DNA from: a bacterium
Lineage (GTDB): Bacteria > Hydrothermota > UBA3073 > JACQXS01 > JAQTXJ01
DNA length: 64,000 bases
Assembly (NCBI GenBank): GCA_028716385.1
Contig: JAQUPX010000006.1
Span: 1 to 64,000, forward strand
Direction of reading: 5' to 3'
The notes beneath the pieces were generated by a model. It saw only the letters and a list, made by a program, of their open reading frames with translations. It was not told where the DNA came from and did not search any database. Below, piece after piece: positions 9,892 to 18,494 of the stretch. How positions within the stretch are numbered: the stretch's first letter is position 1; each line of letters opens with the position of its first letter. The translations under genes and the position numbers were made by a program.

Positions 9892-10656
9892 ATGAAAAAA
9901 GTATTTAGTTTAGTAGCAGTAGGATGCTTATTTATGGCATCTTCGGGTTTTGCTTGGCCGGGACCGGGCACTACTCCACCAAATTTTAGTCTCCCGGATA
10001 CTAACGGCACAAATCATTCGCTTACCGAATTTGCCGGCAAAGTAATTTTTCTTACTTTCTTTACTTCCACCTGAAGTGGCTGCACAGCAGAGCGGCCAAG
10101 GTTGGCAGCAATACAAGATGAATATGGTTTATCAAAGTTAAGAGTAATTGCAGTTGGTATGGTATTAACTTCGAGCACTTTAAAGCCTTATGCAAGAGGC
10201 AGCAGTGCTCTTTTTCTTGCAGATCAAGCCGTAAGCGCATCCGGAAATTATAATATAAACGGCACACTCCCGGTTAATTATGTCATCAAACCCGACGGCA
10301 AAGTATATAACGGAACAACTGGATTTAATGAAACGACAATCAAAAGCTGGATAGATGCCTGCGTAATCGGAGTAGAAGAAAATACGAATAAAACACAAAC
10401 TCTGAAGTTAACTTTCTCTCCAAACCCATTTAAAGTATCCACAGTAATTAGTGCCCAGGGAATAGAAACCAATGGAAGTTTACAGATTCAGGATTTAAGC
10501 GGTAGAGTAGTAAAATCTTTTTCTATAACTCCTAATTCTACTATCAAATGGGACAGAAAAGATAACAATGGCAGAGAAGTTTCGGTAGGAATGTATTTCT
10601 GTAAACTAACTGTCGGGAAAGTTAGTTTGACTCAAAAACTAGTAGTGTTGAAATAA
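9892..10656 (+). CDS. Second exported thioredoxin/TlpA-like protein with C-terminal sorting domain; predicted selenoprotein (in-frame TGA at 10072-10074, codon 61)
   Basis: RBS AAGGAGG, MKKVFSLVAVGCLFMASSGFA, motif FFTST-U-SGCTAERPRLAAIQ; paralog of the upstream gene. The ORF track splits it into 9868-10074 and 10102-10656. Confidence 0.85.
10072..10074 (+). other. Predicted selenocysteine UGA codon
   Basis: Same alignment position as the UGA in the tandem paralog; followed by SGC. Confidence 0.82.
10092..10109 (+). promoter_or_regulatory. Candidate bacterial SECIS hairpin
   Basis: GCGGCCA-AGGT-TGGCAGC: 6 pairs with one internal G.A mismatch, AGGU loop; 24-nt spacing from the UGA as in the paralog. 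Confidence 0.62.
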
Positions 10657-10679
10657 ATTTTATTTGTCTTGAATAAAAG

Positions 10680-10714
10680 AACAGGGGCGACATAAAAATC
10701 GTCCCTGTTTTTTT
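10680..10714 (+). terminator. Rho-independent terminator after the selenoprotein pair
   Basis: AACAGGGGCGAC-ATAAAAATC-GTCCCTGTTTTTTT stem with T tract. Confidence 0.75.
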
Positions 10715-10724
10715 AAGTTCGGAG

Positions 10725-10754
10725 GTAGGGAACAGGCATGCCTGTGTTCCCTAC
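10725..10754. repeat. Near-perfect palindrome GTAGGGAACAGGCA/TGCCTGTGTTCCCTAC
   Basis: 14-bp inverted arms with a 2-nt insertion in one arm. Confidence 0.8.
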
Positions 10755-10824
10755 ACAACTATAAATCCAACGATAGATAATGGCAAAAGAGTGAGAACTA
10801 TCAAGAAACAAAAAATTAGCGGAA

Positions 10825-11460
10825 TTATTTGACGAGATGCATCCAATCGTGGAGAAGAAAATATATTCTTCCTATAAGAAGGGAAAGTCTTGCCATTACG
10901 GTATACCCAAAAGATGCTCCTAACGCTACCATAATGAAATACCTTCCTACTAACATTGGAGCTTTGAATTTGCCTGTATGTTCCTTGGAGAAATAAAAGA
11001 AAAACAATGAAGTCAAAACCCCTACAATTAAAATTATATTGTCTATGCTCGTAAGAACACTCCCCTTTACCACTAACGGCAAGAAAGTAGCTTTTACCTG
11101 CGGTAAAATAAAACCGTGAATACCCGTTGTTATTCCTATACCTGCGCCAATTCCAATTGTAAAAGCAATTGCCCATCGTGATATCCATGAAATACGCGGA
11201 ACAAGTCTCAACAACATAATTACCCCAAGGAAAACCGGTATAAATAATGCCCATTTCCCCATCGTATTGCTTGCAACAAATTTTTCTATCAACATCGGTT
11301 TGATGGTAAAAAAGTAGCAATTTACAAGCATATATGCAGCGGATGAGCCAACATAAATATGCTCGGCAAGTTTGTAAAAAGGATTGTCCTTATAAAGGAA
11401 TGAAAATATACACAACGTAAGAAACGCCGCTACCCATATTCCCAATCTCTCTATTGTCAT
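10825..11460 (-). CDS. Multi-pass membrane protein, unknown function
   Basis: 211 aa, several TM helices; collinear with the membrane genes at 12536-15187. Confidence 0.7.
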   Translation of the reverse strand: MTIERLGIWVAAFLTLCIFSFLYKDNPFYKLAEHIYVGSSAAYMLVNCYFFTIKPMLIEKFVASNTMGKWALFIPVFLGVIMLLRLVPRISWISRWAIAFTIGIGAGIGITTGIHGFILPQVKATFLPLVVKGSVLTSIDNIILIVGVLTSLFFFYFSKEHTGKFKAPMLVGRYFIMVALGASFGYTVMARLSLLIGRIYFLLHDWMHLVK

Positions 11461-11464
11461 ATTA

Positions 11465-12532
11465 TTATCCTAAAATTTTAAACCTATTCCCTACTTCTCT
11501 TTTTTTATCCAATAATAAAGAAGACTTTTTAATTTCACTTAATGCATTTCTTTCCCAAAAAACACCATCGGAATACCCCTGTATAGTTGATTCGCTTTCC
11601 GCCATTGCCAATCTTTTTTGCGCATAAAGACAATACGTTTCATCCATTTCTATCATAACAAAATTTCTCTTTAATTTTTTTGCAACTACTCCGGTAGTTC
11701 CCACGCCAGCAAACGGGTCAAGAATAACGTCTCCCTGTTTAGAACTCGCAAGAATAATTTTTGCAAGTAATTTTTCCGGCTTCTGCGTTGGATGGGGCGT
11801 ATTTTCGGACATTGACCAGAAAGGAATCGTAATATCCGTCCATACATTCGACGGATACGTCCACCTGTATTTTGTTTCATCATCCTGCATCCAGTCTTTG
11901 GCAATTCCGTTTTCACGATAGGGTGCCAATACTTTTCTTTTTAATTTGACTGCTTCAGGATTGAAATAATAATCATTAGACAGGGTGCAGAACCAGATAT
12001 CTTCGGAATTATTTTTCCAGTTTTGTTTTGCGCCTCTCCCCTTTTCTCTTTCAAAAGTAATCCTGTTTCTTATCTTGAAATGCTTTTCGCAAACGAGTTG
12101 AACCGCGGCAGAAGAACGCCAGTCTCCGCAAATATATATTGAAGCAGTCGGTTTAAGAAATCTTACCATTTTTTTTAGCCAGTCGTCCATCCATTTAGCA
12201 TAATCATTTATGGACATTTCCTTAAAACAATTTTCATTAAACGTTTTTGTAATATTATATGGAGGGTCAATAAAAAGCAAATCAACAAAAGCCGACGGCA
12301 GGAAATCCATTGTTTGGAAAACATTCTGTGATATAGTTTTATTTAATATTTGTTTAATATCAACTTTCTTATTTATTTTTAGCAAGTCTTTCTTATATGT
12401 TGGCATTTCTTTTTTAGATAATTCTATTGTTCTGTTGCGAATAGCCTTTCCTTTCAAAGACGAATTATCCCGCATACTCCGAATCTTGTCTTCTACAAAC
12501 CGGACAGCTTCGGACTGAGTTTTTGTTTTCAT
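11465..12532 (-). CDS. Site-specific DNA methyltransferase (DPPY class, beta-like motif order)
   Basis: LLFIDPPYNITKTF upstream of VILDPFAGVGTTGVVAKKLKRNFVMIEMDETYCLYAQKRL; TQKPEKL motif. No cognate endonuclease recognised nearby. Confidence 0.88.
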   Translation of the reverse strand: MKTKTQSEAVRFVEDKIRSMRDNSSLKGKAIRNRTIELSKKEMPTYKKDLLKINKKVDIKQILNKTISQNVFQTMDFLPSAFVDLLFIDPPYNITKTFNENCFKEMSINDYAKWMDDWLKKMVRFLKPTASIYICGDWRSSAAVQLVCEKHFKIRNRITFEREKGRGAKQNWKNNSEDIWFCTLSNDYYFNPEAVKLKRKVLAPYRENGIAKDWMQDDETKYRWTYPSNVWTDITIPFWSMSENTPHPTQKPEKLLAKIILASSKQGDVILDPFAGVGTTGVVAKKLKRNFVMIEMDETYCLYAQKRLAMAESESTIQGYSDGVFWERNALSEIKKSSLLLDKKREVGNRFKILG

Positions 12533-12535
12533 AAT

Positions 12536-13369
12536 TTAGTTACTTTTTCTTCTTCGTATAGACAAAAAGTACCCGACATTACCTACGATTATAAAAAATA
12601 TTATTGCCAGGTGAGCAACGGACTGGGCGGTCATTCCTGTAATTGCATCTCCTTTCAGGTTGACGAGATCTTCGTATTCCGCAGCTCCCTTTAATCCACC
12701 AATAAGCCCTTCTATCTGTTTAGCTTGAAGGTAAGGATAACAATCCGGCGCAGATACTGCGGTACACCCGAGAATAACTTTTTCCCCGAATTGAGCGTTT
12801 GCAATCCTGACCCAGAAATCACCGGTAGCACCGGCTTCCAATCCTATCAACACTCCGATATCATTATAATTGTGAACGGTTTTCATTAACTGTAATAAAT
12901 CAACAGACGTTCCTGCATAATCGGATTTAAAGAAAGTTCGTATTTCTCTCCCTATGCCAAGCATTACGGATGAAACACCGGGTCTGTACCCCAGATTAAC
13001 ATAATCTATACCGTACTTTTTATCGTATTTTTTTGCGGTAGCAATAAGCGCATCCTGACCAAGTGGAAACCCGAGCGGCCAGTGACAAACCATAATTACT
13101 TTTAGATTTTTCTGGAATAGGTGATGCAAAAGAGCGATAAGCATAGGTTGCAATTCAGGTTGAGAACCTGCTTCGTAGTCAATAGAAATCATAACTACTG
13201 AGCCGGCAGGCAATTTGTCAATTGTTTCGTACGCGGATTTGACCGGCGGGCTGACTTTTATGGGTAAGATTTTATGCGTAAGGAAAGGTATGATAATGCA
13301 AAGAGCGATAGCTAAATATATATGGTGTCTATTTATGCTCGTCAGTCTTTCAGAGAAAGATTTTTTCAT
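12536..13369 (-). CDS. Membrane-anchored protein of unknown function
   Basis: N- and C-terminal TM segments around a soluble domain; operonic position. Confidence 0.65.
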   Translation of the reverse strand: MKKSFSERLTSINRHHIYLAIALCIIIPFLTHKILPIKVSPPVKSAYETIDKLPAGSVVMISIDYEAGSQPELQPMLIALLHHLFQKNLKVIMVCHWPLGFPLGQDALIATAKKYDKKYGIDYVNLGYRPGVSSVMLGIGREIRTFFKSDYAGTSVDLLQLMKTVHNYNDIGVLIGLEAGATGDFWVRIANAQFGEKVILGCTAVSAPDCYPYLQAKQIEGLIGGLKGAAEYEDLVNLKGDAITGMTAQSVAHLAIIFFIIVGNVGYFLSIRRRKSN

Positions 13370-13371
13370 TT

Positions 13372-14004
13372 TTATCTTAAATAGCTACGTTCTATTCCCA
13401 GCACCTGCCGCAGGGAAGTAACAATCATCCCGAGAGCGATACCAATAAGCATACCACGTTTTGCAGACATTTGCGGAATATTCATAATCCATTCGGCAAT
13501 ACCGGGAAATTTATCCCACATAAGTTCTCCCAAGGGTATTCTTCCAATCATCACAAGCACCCCTGCAAGCAGCAATAAAGTCGCTTCGATATTTCTTGCC
13601 CTGAAAGCCCTGTAAGAAGCGGATGCAATAAAGAATGCCAACAATGCAAACATAGTTGCCGATAAAGGAATAAATACACTATTATAATACCACATAAAAG
13701 GAGTTCCCGGGTCAAACAATCCTCCGTATTTAAATCCCGAGTAGAAACAAACGATTAAAGTAATAACTATGGAAAGGATAAGGGCTATTGAGTATCCGAA
13801 ACCGGGCGAATGCCTGCGGATATTTCTCGTATGAACGGTTGACAATGTAATAAGTCCTATAATCATAGTGAACCCTACAATAATGGAATACCATTCAAGG
13901 AATATAGTCTGTATTTCTCCTATGGGTTTGTGAGGGACAAAGAATCCTATAATAATGAGGATTCCCGTTATAAAGGTTATAGCTAAAGGTATTTCTCTTC
14001 TCAT
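13372..14004 (-). CDS. Multi-pass membrane protein, unknown function
   Basis: 210 aa, multiple TM helices; directly downstream of 14009-15187. Confidence 0.65.
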   Translation of the reverse strand: MRREIPLAITFITGILIIIGFFVPHKPIGEIQTIFLEWYSIIVGFTMIIGLITLSTVHTRNIRRHSPGFGYSIALILSIVITLIVCFYSGFKYGGLFDPGTPFMWYYNSVFIPLSATMFALLAFFIASASYRAFRARNIEATLLLLAGVLVMIGRIPLGELMWDKFPGIAEWIMNIPQMSAKRGMLIGIALGMIVTSLRQVLGIERSYLR

Positions 14005-14008
14005 TAGA

Positions 14009-15187
14009 TTAGATTGCCGTGAACCAGTTAATAAAAGAATTTATAAAGTTATTCTGTGTGTTAGATAATGCACTAATGGTAGCAAACAATACTCCGACAA
14101 CGATAATTATTATAACGATTATTTTTGCATAGTCTTCACCTTTTATACTTCCAAGCATAAGCGGTTCTCTTGATAAATAAGCGGAAGCGGCGAACATTTC
14201 TTCCCCGATTAACGTATAATCGCAAGCAGCAACAAAGAACGGCAATTGCGAAGTTGCAGGTGTTCCTGCAATCTGTATTGCGCCGATAGAGTTACCGGTT
14301 TCTGCCATTATAAGAGCCTCCGCAAAAAAGTATCCCTGCATAAAAACCGCACCGGGTCTATCTCTTAACATAATACCGTCAACCCCGGCAGCATAACCAA
14401 ACTGGTCTGCGGTTAAATAAAATATTTTACCTTCATCGTAAGTATCCGGGCGACCGACTTCTTCGTGCGCTTGTTTCACGACTTCCTGCGCTGCACTCAT
14501 AACAACAGGGTCATAAGTAGGAACTATCAGGGCAGTGCCATGCATAGCAGCTCTTTTTGCTACCCTTTCAAGGATTGACAGGGAGGCAATAGTAGAAATA
14601 TCGGACATATCTCCAAGCCCAAGAATATAAAGAATAGGTCTTCCCATTTCGGTTGCTCTTCCAACGGCTTCGTCAACAGCCTCAAGTCCGGGAATATTTC
14701 TAATAAATAATGGAACGCCTTTTTTCGCCAGCCAGATATAAAGCAAAGCAAGTCCACAAATAATAAAGCCTAATATTAGGACATTCCAGCGTTTATGGTT
14801 GAACCATTGCGCGGAAGACATTACGGAGTCGGAAGGTTCCGTTTCTATAAAACCGCAAGAAGCGGAATCCAAGGAAAAGGCATATATTTTATACCAATAG
14901 GGTTTTCCATCTTTTACGCTTTTATCTTCAAACCTATTGCTACCTTTTAAGACTGTCCCGACAGAATCGTACTTGCCATCCCGACTGTCTGCACGAAGGA
15001 TATTATAATAAACGACCGAAGAGTCTGCAGATGCCTGCCCGCCTTTTTTTTGGAGGGAAAGTTTCCATTCTATTGATATGGCTTCTCCCTTATCGTTAGG
15101 AATATCCGAGACCTTTATTTCGAAAGCCTGCCCGCCATTTGTTGGGAGGGGAGATGAAATCTGAAGAAAAATAAACAATGCCAACAT
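14009..15187 (-). CDS. Membrane protein with N-terminal FnIII-like region and conserved C-terminal domain (DUF6754-like)
   Basis: Signal peptide, FnIII-like segment (WYKIYAFSLDSASCG), TM, then conserved MGRPILYILGLGDMSDISTIASLSIL. Confidence 0.6.
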   Translation of the reverse strand: MLALFIFLQISSPLPTNGGQAFEIKVSDIPNDKGEAISIEWKLSLQKKGGQASADSSVVYYNILRADSRDGKYDSVGTVLKGSNRFEDKSVKDGKPYWYKIYAFSLDSASCGFIETEPSDSVMSSAQWFNHKRWNVLILGFIICGLALLYIWLAKKGVPLFIRNIPGLEAVDEAVGRATEMGRPILYILGLGDMSDISTIASLSILERVAKRAAMHGTALIVPTYDPVVMSAAQEVVKQAHEEVGRPDTYDEGKIFYLTADQFGYAAGVDGIMLRDRPGAVFMQGYFFAEALIMAETGNSIGAIQIAGTPATSQLPFFVAACDYTLIGEEMFAASAYLSREPLMLGSIKGEDYAKIIVIIIIVVGVLFATISALSNTQNNFINSFINWFTAI

Positions 15188-15384
15188 AATTATATTGTTA
15201 TCAAGATAAGACTATTTGTCAAATATTTTGTAATCCCGTTTAATTAAATAACTATCTTCTTGCTCCTCCAAAATAATTACTTTGCTCTTAGCGAAAGCAG
15301 GATACTGACTTCTGTTAAAGACTTATCGGGGGCCCGTCAAAATTTTAATTGACAAATAATAGACATTGATTATTGTAAAATATA

Positions 15385-15816
15385 ATGAAAGAGCAAGAAG
15401 GAATGACAATTATAGTTAAAACGGGTATCCGTATTTTATCCGGGTTACTTATGATGTATGGGATATATATCATTCTGCATGGACATTTGACTCCCGGTGG
15501 TGGGTTCCCTGGTGGAGTAATCATTGCCGGCAGTTTTGTTTCATACCTACTTGCCTACGGTGGCAAACAAGGATACTCCCGTATAAGAAAAACTTTGCTT
15601 TCCATATTTGAAGGTTTTGGCGGGATAATGTTTGCAAGTATTGCTTTGCTTGGTTTTACCGGTGGCATATTTTTCAGGAATTTCCTCGGCAAAGGAGAGC
15701 CTTTCGCTTTGTTCAGTTCCGGCATTATACCCTTTTGCAACATAGCAATCGGCTTAAAAGTAGCCTGCGGTCTATTTACAATGTTTATCTCCTTTCTGTT
15801 GCTCTCTGAAGACTAA
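15385..15816 (+). CDS. MnhB/MrpB-type Na+/H+ antiporter subunit
   Basis: IYIILHGHLTPGGGFPGGVIIAGSFVSYLLAYG: MnhB signature. Confidence 0.85.
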   Translation: MKEQEGMTIIVKTGIRILSGLLMMYGIYIILHGHLTPGGGFPGGVIIAGSFVSYLLAYGGKQGYSRIRKTLLSIFEGFGGIMFASIALLGFTGGIFFRNFLGKGEPFALFSSGIIPFCNIAIGLKVACGLFTMFISFLLLSED

Positions 15817-15936
15817 AAAATTAAAATTCCCCAACCCATTTAATTATAAACCATCTTCACCGATTCCTTTAACTTTTTTTAACTCCATATAAATTTTTTC
15901 CTTGCAATATTTTTTAATCTGTGTAAAATCAGTTCT

Positions 15937-17952
15937 GTGGAACTGATAATCGTTGAATCTCCAACAAAGGCAAGAACTATCCAGGGGTTTCTTGGCGATG
16001 ACTATAAAGTCTTGTCTTCAATGGGACATCTCGTAGACCTTCCCCGCAATACACTCAGCATAAATGTAGCAAAAGATTTTGCCCCGGAATATGTGGTTCT
16101 AAATAAGAAACTTGCTGCCGAACTTGTAAAAGCATCCGGAAAAGCAAAGACTATCTTTTTAGCAACTGACCCTGACCGTGAGGGCGAAGCAATTGCCTAC
16201 CACCTTAAAAACGTCATACATAAACCTGTCAAAAGAGCATTGTTTTTTGAAATAACGGAAAAAGCCGTCAGGGAAGCATTGAAAAATTCAGGCGAAATAG
16301 ATGATGCAAAAGTAGAAGCCCAACAGGCACGACGTATTCTTGACAGGCTCGTAGGATATGAAATTTCTCCTATCCTATGGCAAATATTCCACAGAAACGT
16401 GCTTTCCGCAGGTAGAGTTCAAACGGTTGCCCTAAGGCTTATATGCGAAAAAGAAGACGCCATAAGAAAATTCACACCCGAGGAATTCTGGACCGTAAAA
16501 TGTTTCTTTGATAAAGATAAAAAATTCTTTGCCACTTTAGAAGATACTGAAATTCACAACAAAGATGAAGCAGAAAAAGTAGAATCCGAATTAAAAAGTT
16601 CTCCTTTTATAGTAGAAAAATTTGCGACGGAAGAAAGACAAAACAAACCTTTACCACCTTATATTACAAGCACGCTCCAGGGCGACGCTTCAACCAGACT
16701 TGGGTTTACTACGAAAACTACGATGAGAACCGCTCAACAACTTTTTGAAGGCATAGAGTTAAAGAAAGGAAGAACCGGGCTTATCACATATATGCGAACG
16801 GATTCTTTAAGAGTTGCAGACCATGCCATAGTTGACGCAAGGAAATACATAGAGTCCGAATTCGGGAAAAACTATTTATCTCCTAAATTCAAGATATTTG
16901 CGGCAGAAAAGTCGGGAGCGCACGAAGCAATTAGGCCTACCGGAGTCGGATTAAGCCCCGAAAGCATAAAAGACAGTTTGACCGTTCAACAATATAAACT
17001 TTATAATCTAATATGGCAGAGATTCGTCGCTTCTCAAATGACAAACGCAATATATGAACACAGCGCTATAGACATTTCTGCAGGTAAATATAAATTGTAT
17101 ACCGAATCCGATAAGTTGAAATTTGACGGATTTATAAAAGTCTGGCCGGCCAAAATAAAAAAAGAAATACCGCTTCCCGAACTGAAAAAAGGCAGTAAAT
17201 TAGACCTTGAAGAACTACTTAAAGAACAAAAATTCACCAATCCGCCTTCAAGATATACCGAAGGTACAATGGTTAAAGAACTTGAATCCAAAGGCATCGG
17301 TAGACCATCCACTTATGAACCTATCATATCAAAAATACTTGATAAACGATATGTATGCAAACAAAAAGCCGAATTAGTTCCTACTGAATTAGGAGAAACT
17401 TTAAATAAAATTTTAATCTCACGATTCCCCGACATATTCAACATAGAATTTACAAGCGGGCTCGAATTAAAATTAGATAAAATAGAAGAAAAAAACATAG
17501 ACAGGCTTAGCGTATTAAAAGAATTTTACACGCCTTTCAAAAAACTTGTAGATGATTTCAATACCAATAAAAAGGAAGTAAAAAAAGAAATCAGCCAGCT
17601 TTTAGATGAGAAATGCACGCTCTGCGGGAAACAAATGATGATGCGCTGGGGTAAATTTGGCAAGTTCATCGCCTGCTCAGGATTCCCGGAATGTAAAAAC
17701 GCAAGGCCCATTCTATCGAAAACAGGAACAAAATGTATTAAATGTGATGGCGAAATAATTGAACGAAGAAGTAAAAAAGGCAGAATATTTTATGGTTGCA
17801 GCAACTACCCAAAATGTGATTTCGTTTTATTCTACAAACCCGTTAACCAGAAATGCGAAAAATGCGGATACCCCATTCTTATAGAAAAAAGACGTAAAGT
17901 CATTTGTCCCGAATGCAATACGGAATTCAACGAAACACCCGACAACATTTAA
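15937..17952 (+). CDS. topA: DNA topoisomerase I
   Basis: GTG start; MELIIVESPTKARTIQGFLG, SSMGHLVDLPR, TDPDREGEAIAYHL, LITYMRTDSLRV, C-terminal four-Cys zinc fingers. Confidence 0.97.
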   Translation: MELIIVESPTKARTIQGFLGDDYKVLSSMGHLVDLPRNTLSINVAKDFAPEYVVLNKKLAAELVKASGKAKTIFLATDPDREGEAIAYHLKNVIHKPVKRALFFEITEKAVREALKNSGEIDDAKVEAQQARRILDRLVGYEISPILWQIFHRNVLSAGRVQTVALRLICEKEDAIRKFTPEEFWTVKCFFDKDKKFFATLEDTEIHNKDEAEKVESELKSSPFIVEKFATEERQNKPLPPYITSTLQGDASTRLGFTTKTTMRTAQQLFEGIELKKGRTGLITYMRTDSLRVADHAIVDARKYIESEFGKNYLSPKFKIFAAEKSGAHEAIRPTGVGLSPESIKDSLTVQQYKLYNLIWQRFVASQMTNAIYEHSAIDISAGKYKLYTESDKLKFDGFIKVWPAKIKKEIPLPELKKGSKLDLEELLKEQKFTNPPSRYTEGTMVKELESKGIGRPSTYEPIISKILDKRYVCKQKAELVPTELGETLNKILISRFPDIFNIEFTSGLELKLDKIEEKNIDRLSVLKEFYTPFKKLVDDFNTNKKEVKKEISQLLDEKCTLCGKQMMMRWGKFGKFIACSGFPECKNARPILSKTGTKCIKCDGEIIERRSKKGRIFYGCSNYPKCDFVLFYKPVNQKCEKCGYPILIEKRRKVICPECNTEFNETPDNI

Positions 17953-17993
17953 TGTAGTACAAGCATCTTGCTTGTTAATATTAGATATATAGT

Positions 17994-18494
17994 ATGATGA
18001 AAGTTACCGGCATAGCAACAGAAAAAGAATTGAATTCTATCCTGCCGTCAGAATCACGAATAGAAAAATGTCCATTCGTAATTTTAGAATGCTTCGAACA
18101 AATTCCCTGTAATCCTTGTATGGATGCCTGTCCAAAAGGTGCCATAAAAATAGAAGACAACATAAATAACCTGCCAAAAGTGGATTTTGACAAATGCAAT
18201 GGATGTGGAATATGCGTATCTTCCTGCCCGGGACTTGCCATATTTGTAGTTCAAAAAAATTATTCCGAGACCTCCGGTACCGTAATGATACCTTATGAGT
18301 TTACGCCCATTCCACAAGTTGGTGAAATTGTTGACGGATTATCCCGCGAAGGATACAAAATTTGTGATGCAAAAGTACTTCGTGTGCTATATACAAAAAA
18401 ACAGGACCGCACTGCGGTTATAACAATTGAAGTTCCAAAAGATTTAATAATGGAAGTCCGAAATATAAAACCTCGCACAAAAAAACAACTATGA
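17994..18494 (+). CDS. 4Fe-4S ferredoxin-type protein
   Basis: CNPCMDACPKGA and CNGCGICVSSCPG motifs; stop overlaps the next ATG (ATGA). Confidence 0.85.
   Translation: MMKVTGIATEKELNSILPSESRIEKCPFVILECFEQIPCNPCMDACPKGAIKIEDNINNLPKVDFDKCNGCGICVSSCPGLAIFVVQKNYSETSGTVMIPYEFTPIPQVGEIVDGLSREGYKICDAKVLRVLYTKKQDRTAVITIEVPKDLIMEVRNIKPRTKKQL

Noticed and set aside
9325-10472. Minus-strand ORFs across the selenoprotein genes (9325-9585, 9465-9659, 10180-10398, 10278-10472)
   Set aside because: Antisense mirror ORFs of a well-supported coding frame; mirrored because the two genes are paralogs.
9082-10656. Reading the two TGA-interrupted genes as pseudogenes or as separate short genes (9280-9843, 9868-10074, 10102-10656)
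   Set aside because: Both paralogs carry TGA at the same catalytic column, with no other lesions, intact downstream frame and no RBS at the downstream ATGs. Independent decay at the same codon is unlikely, though a duplication of one mutated gene remains formally possible.
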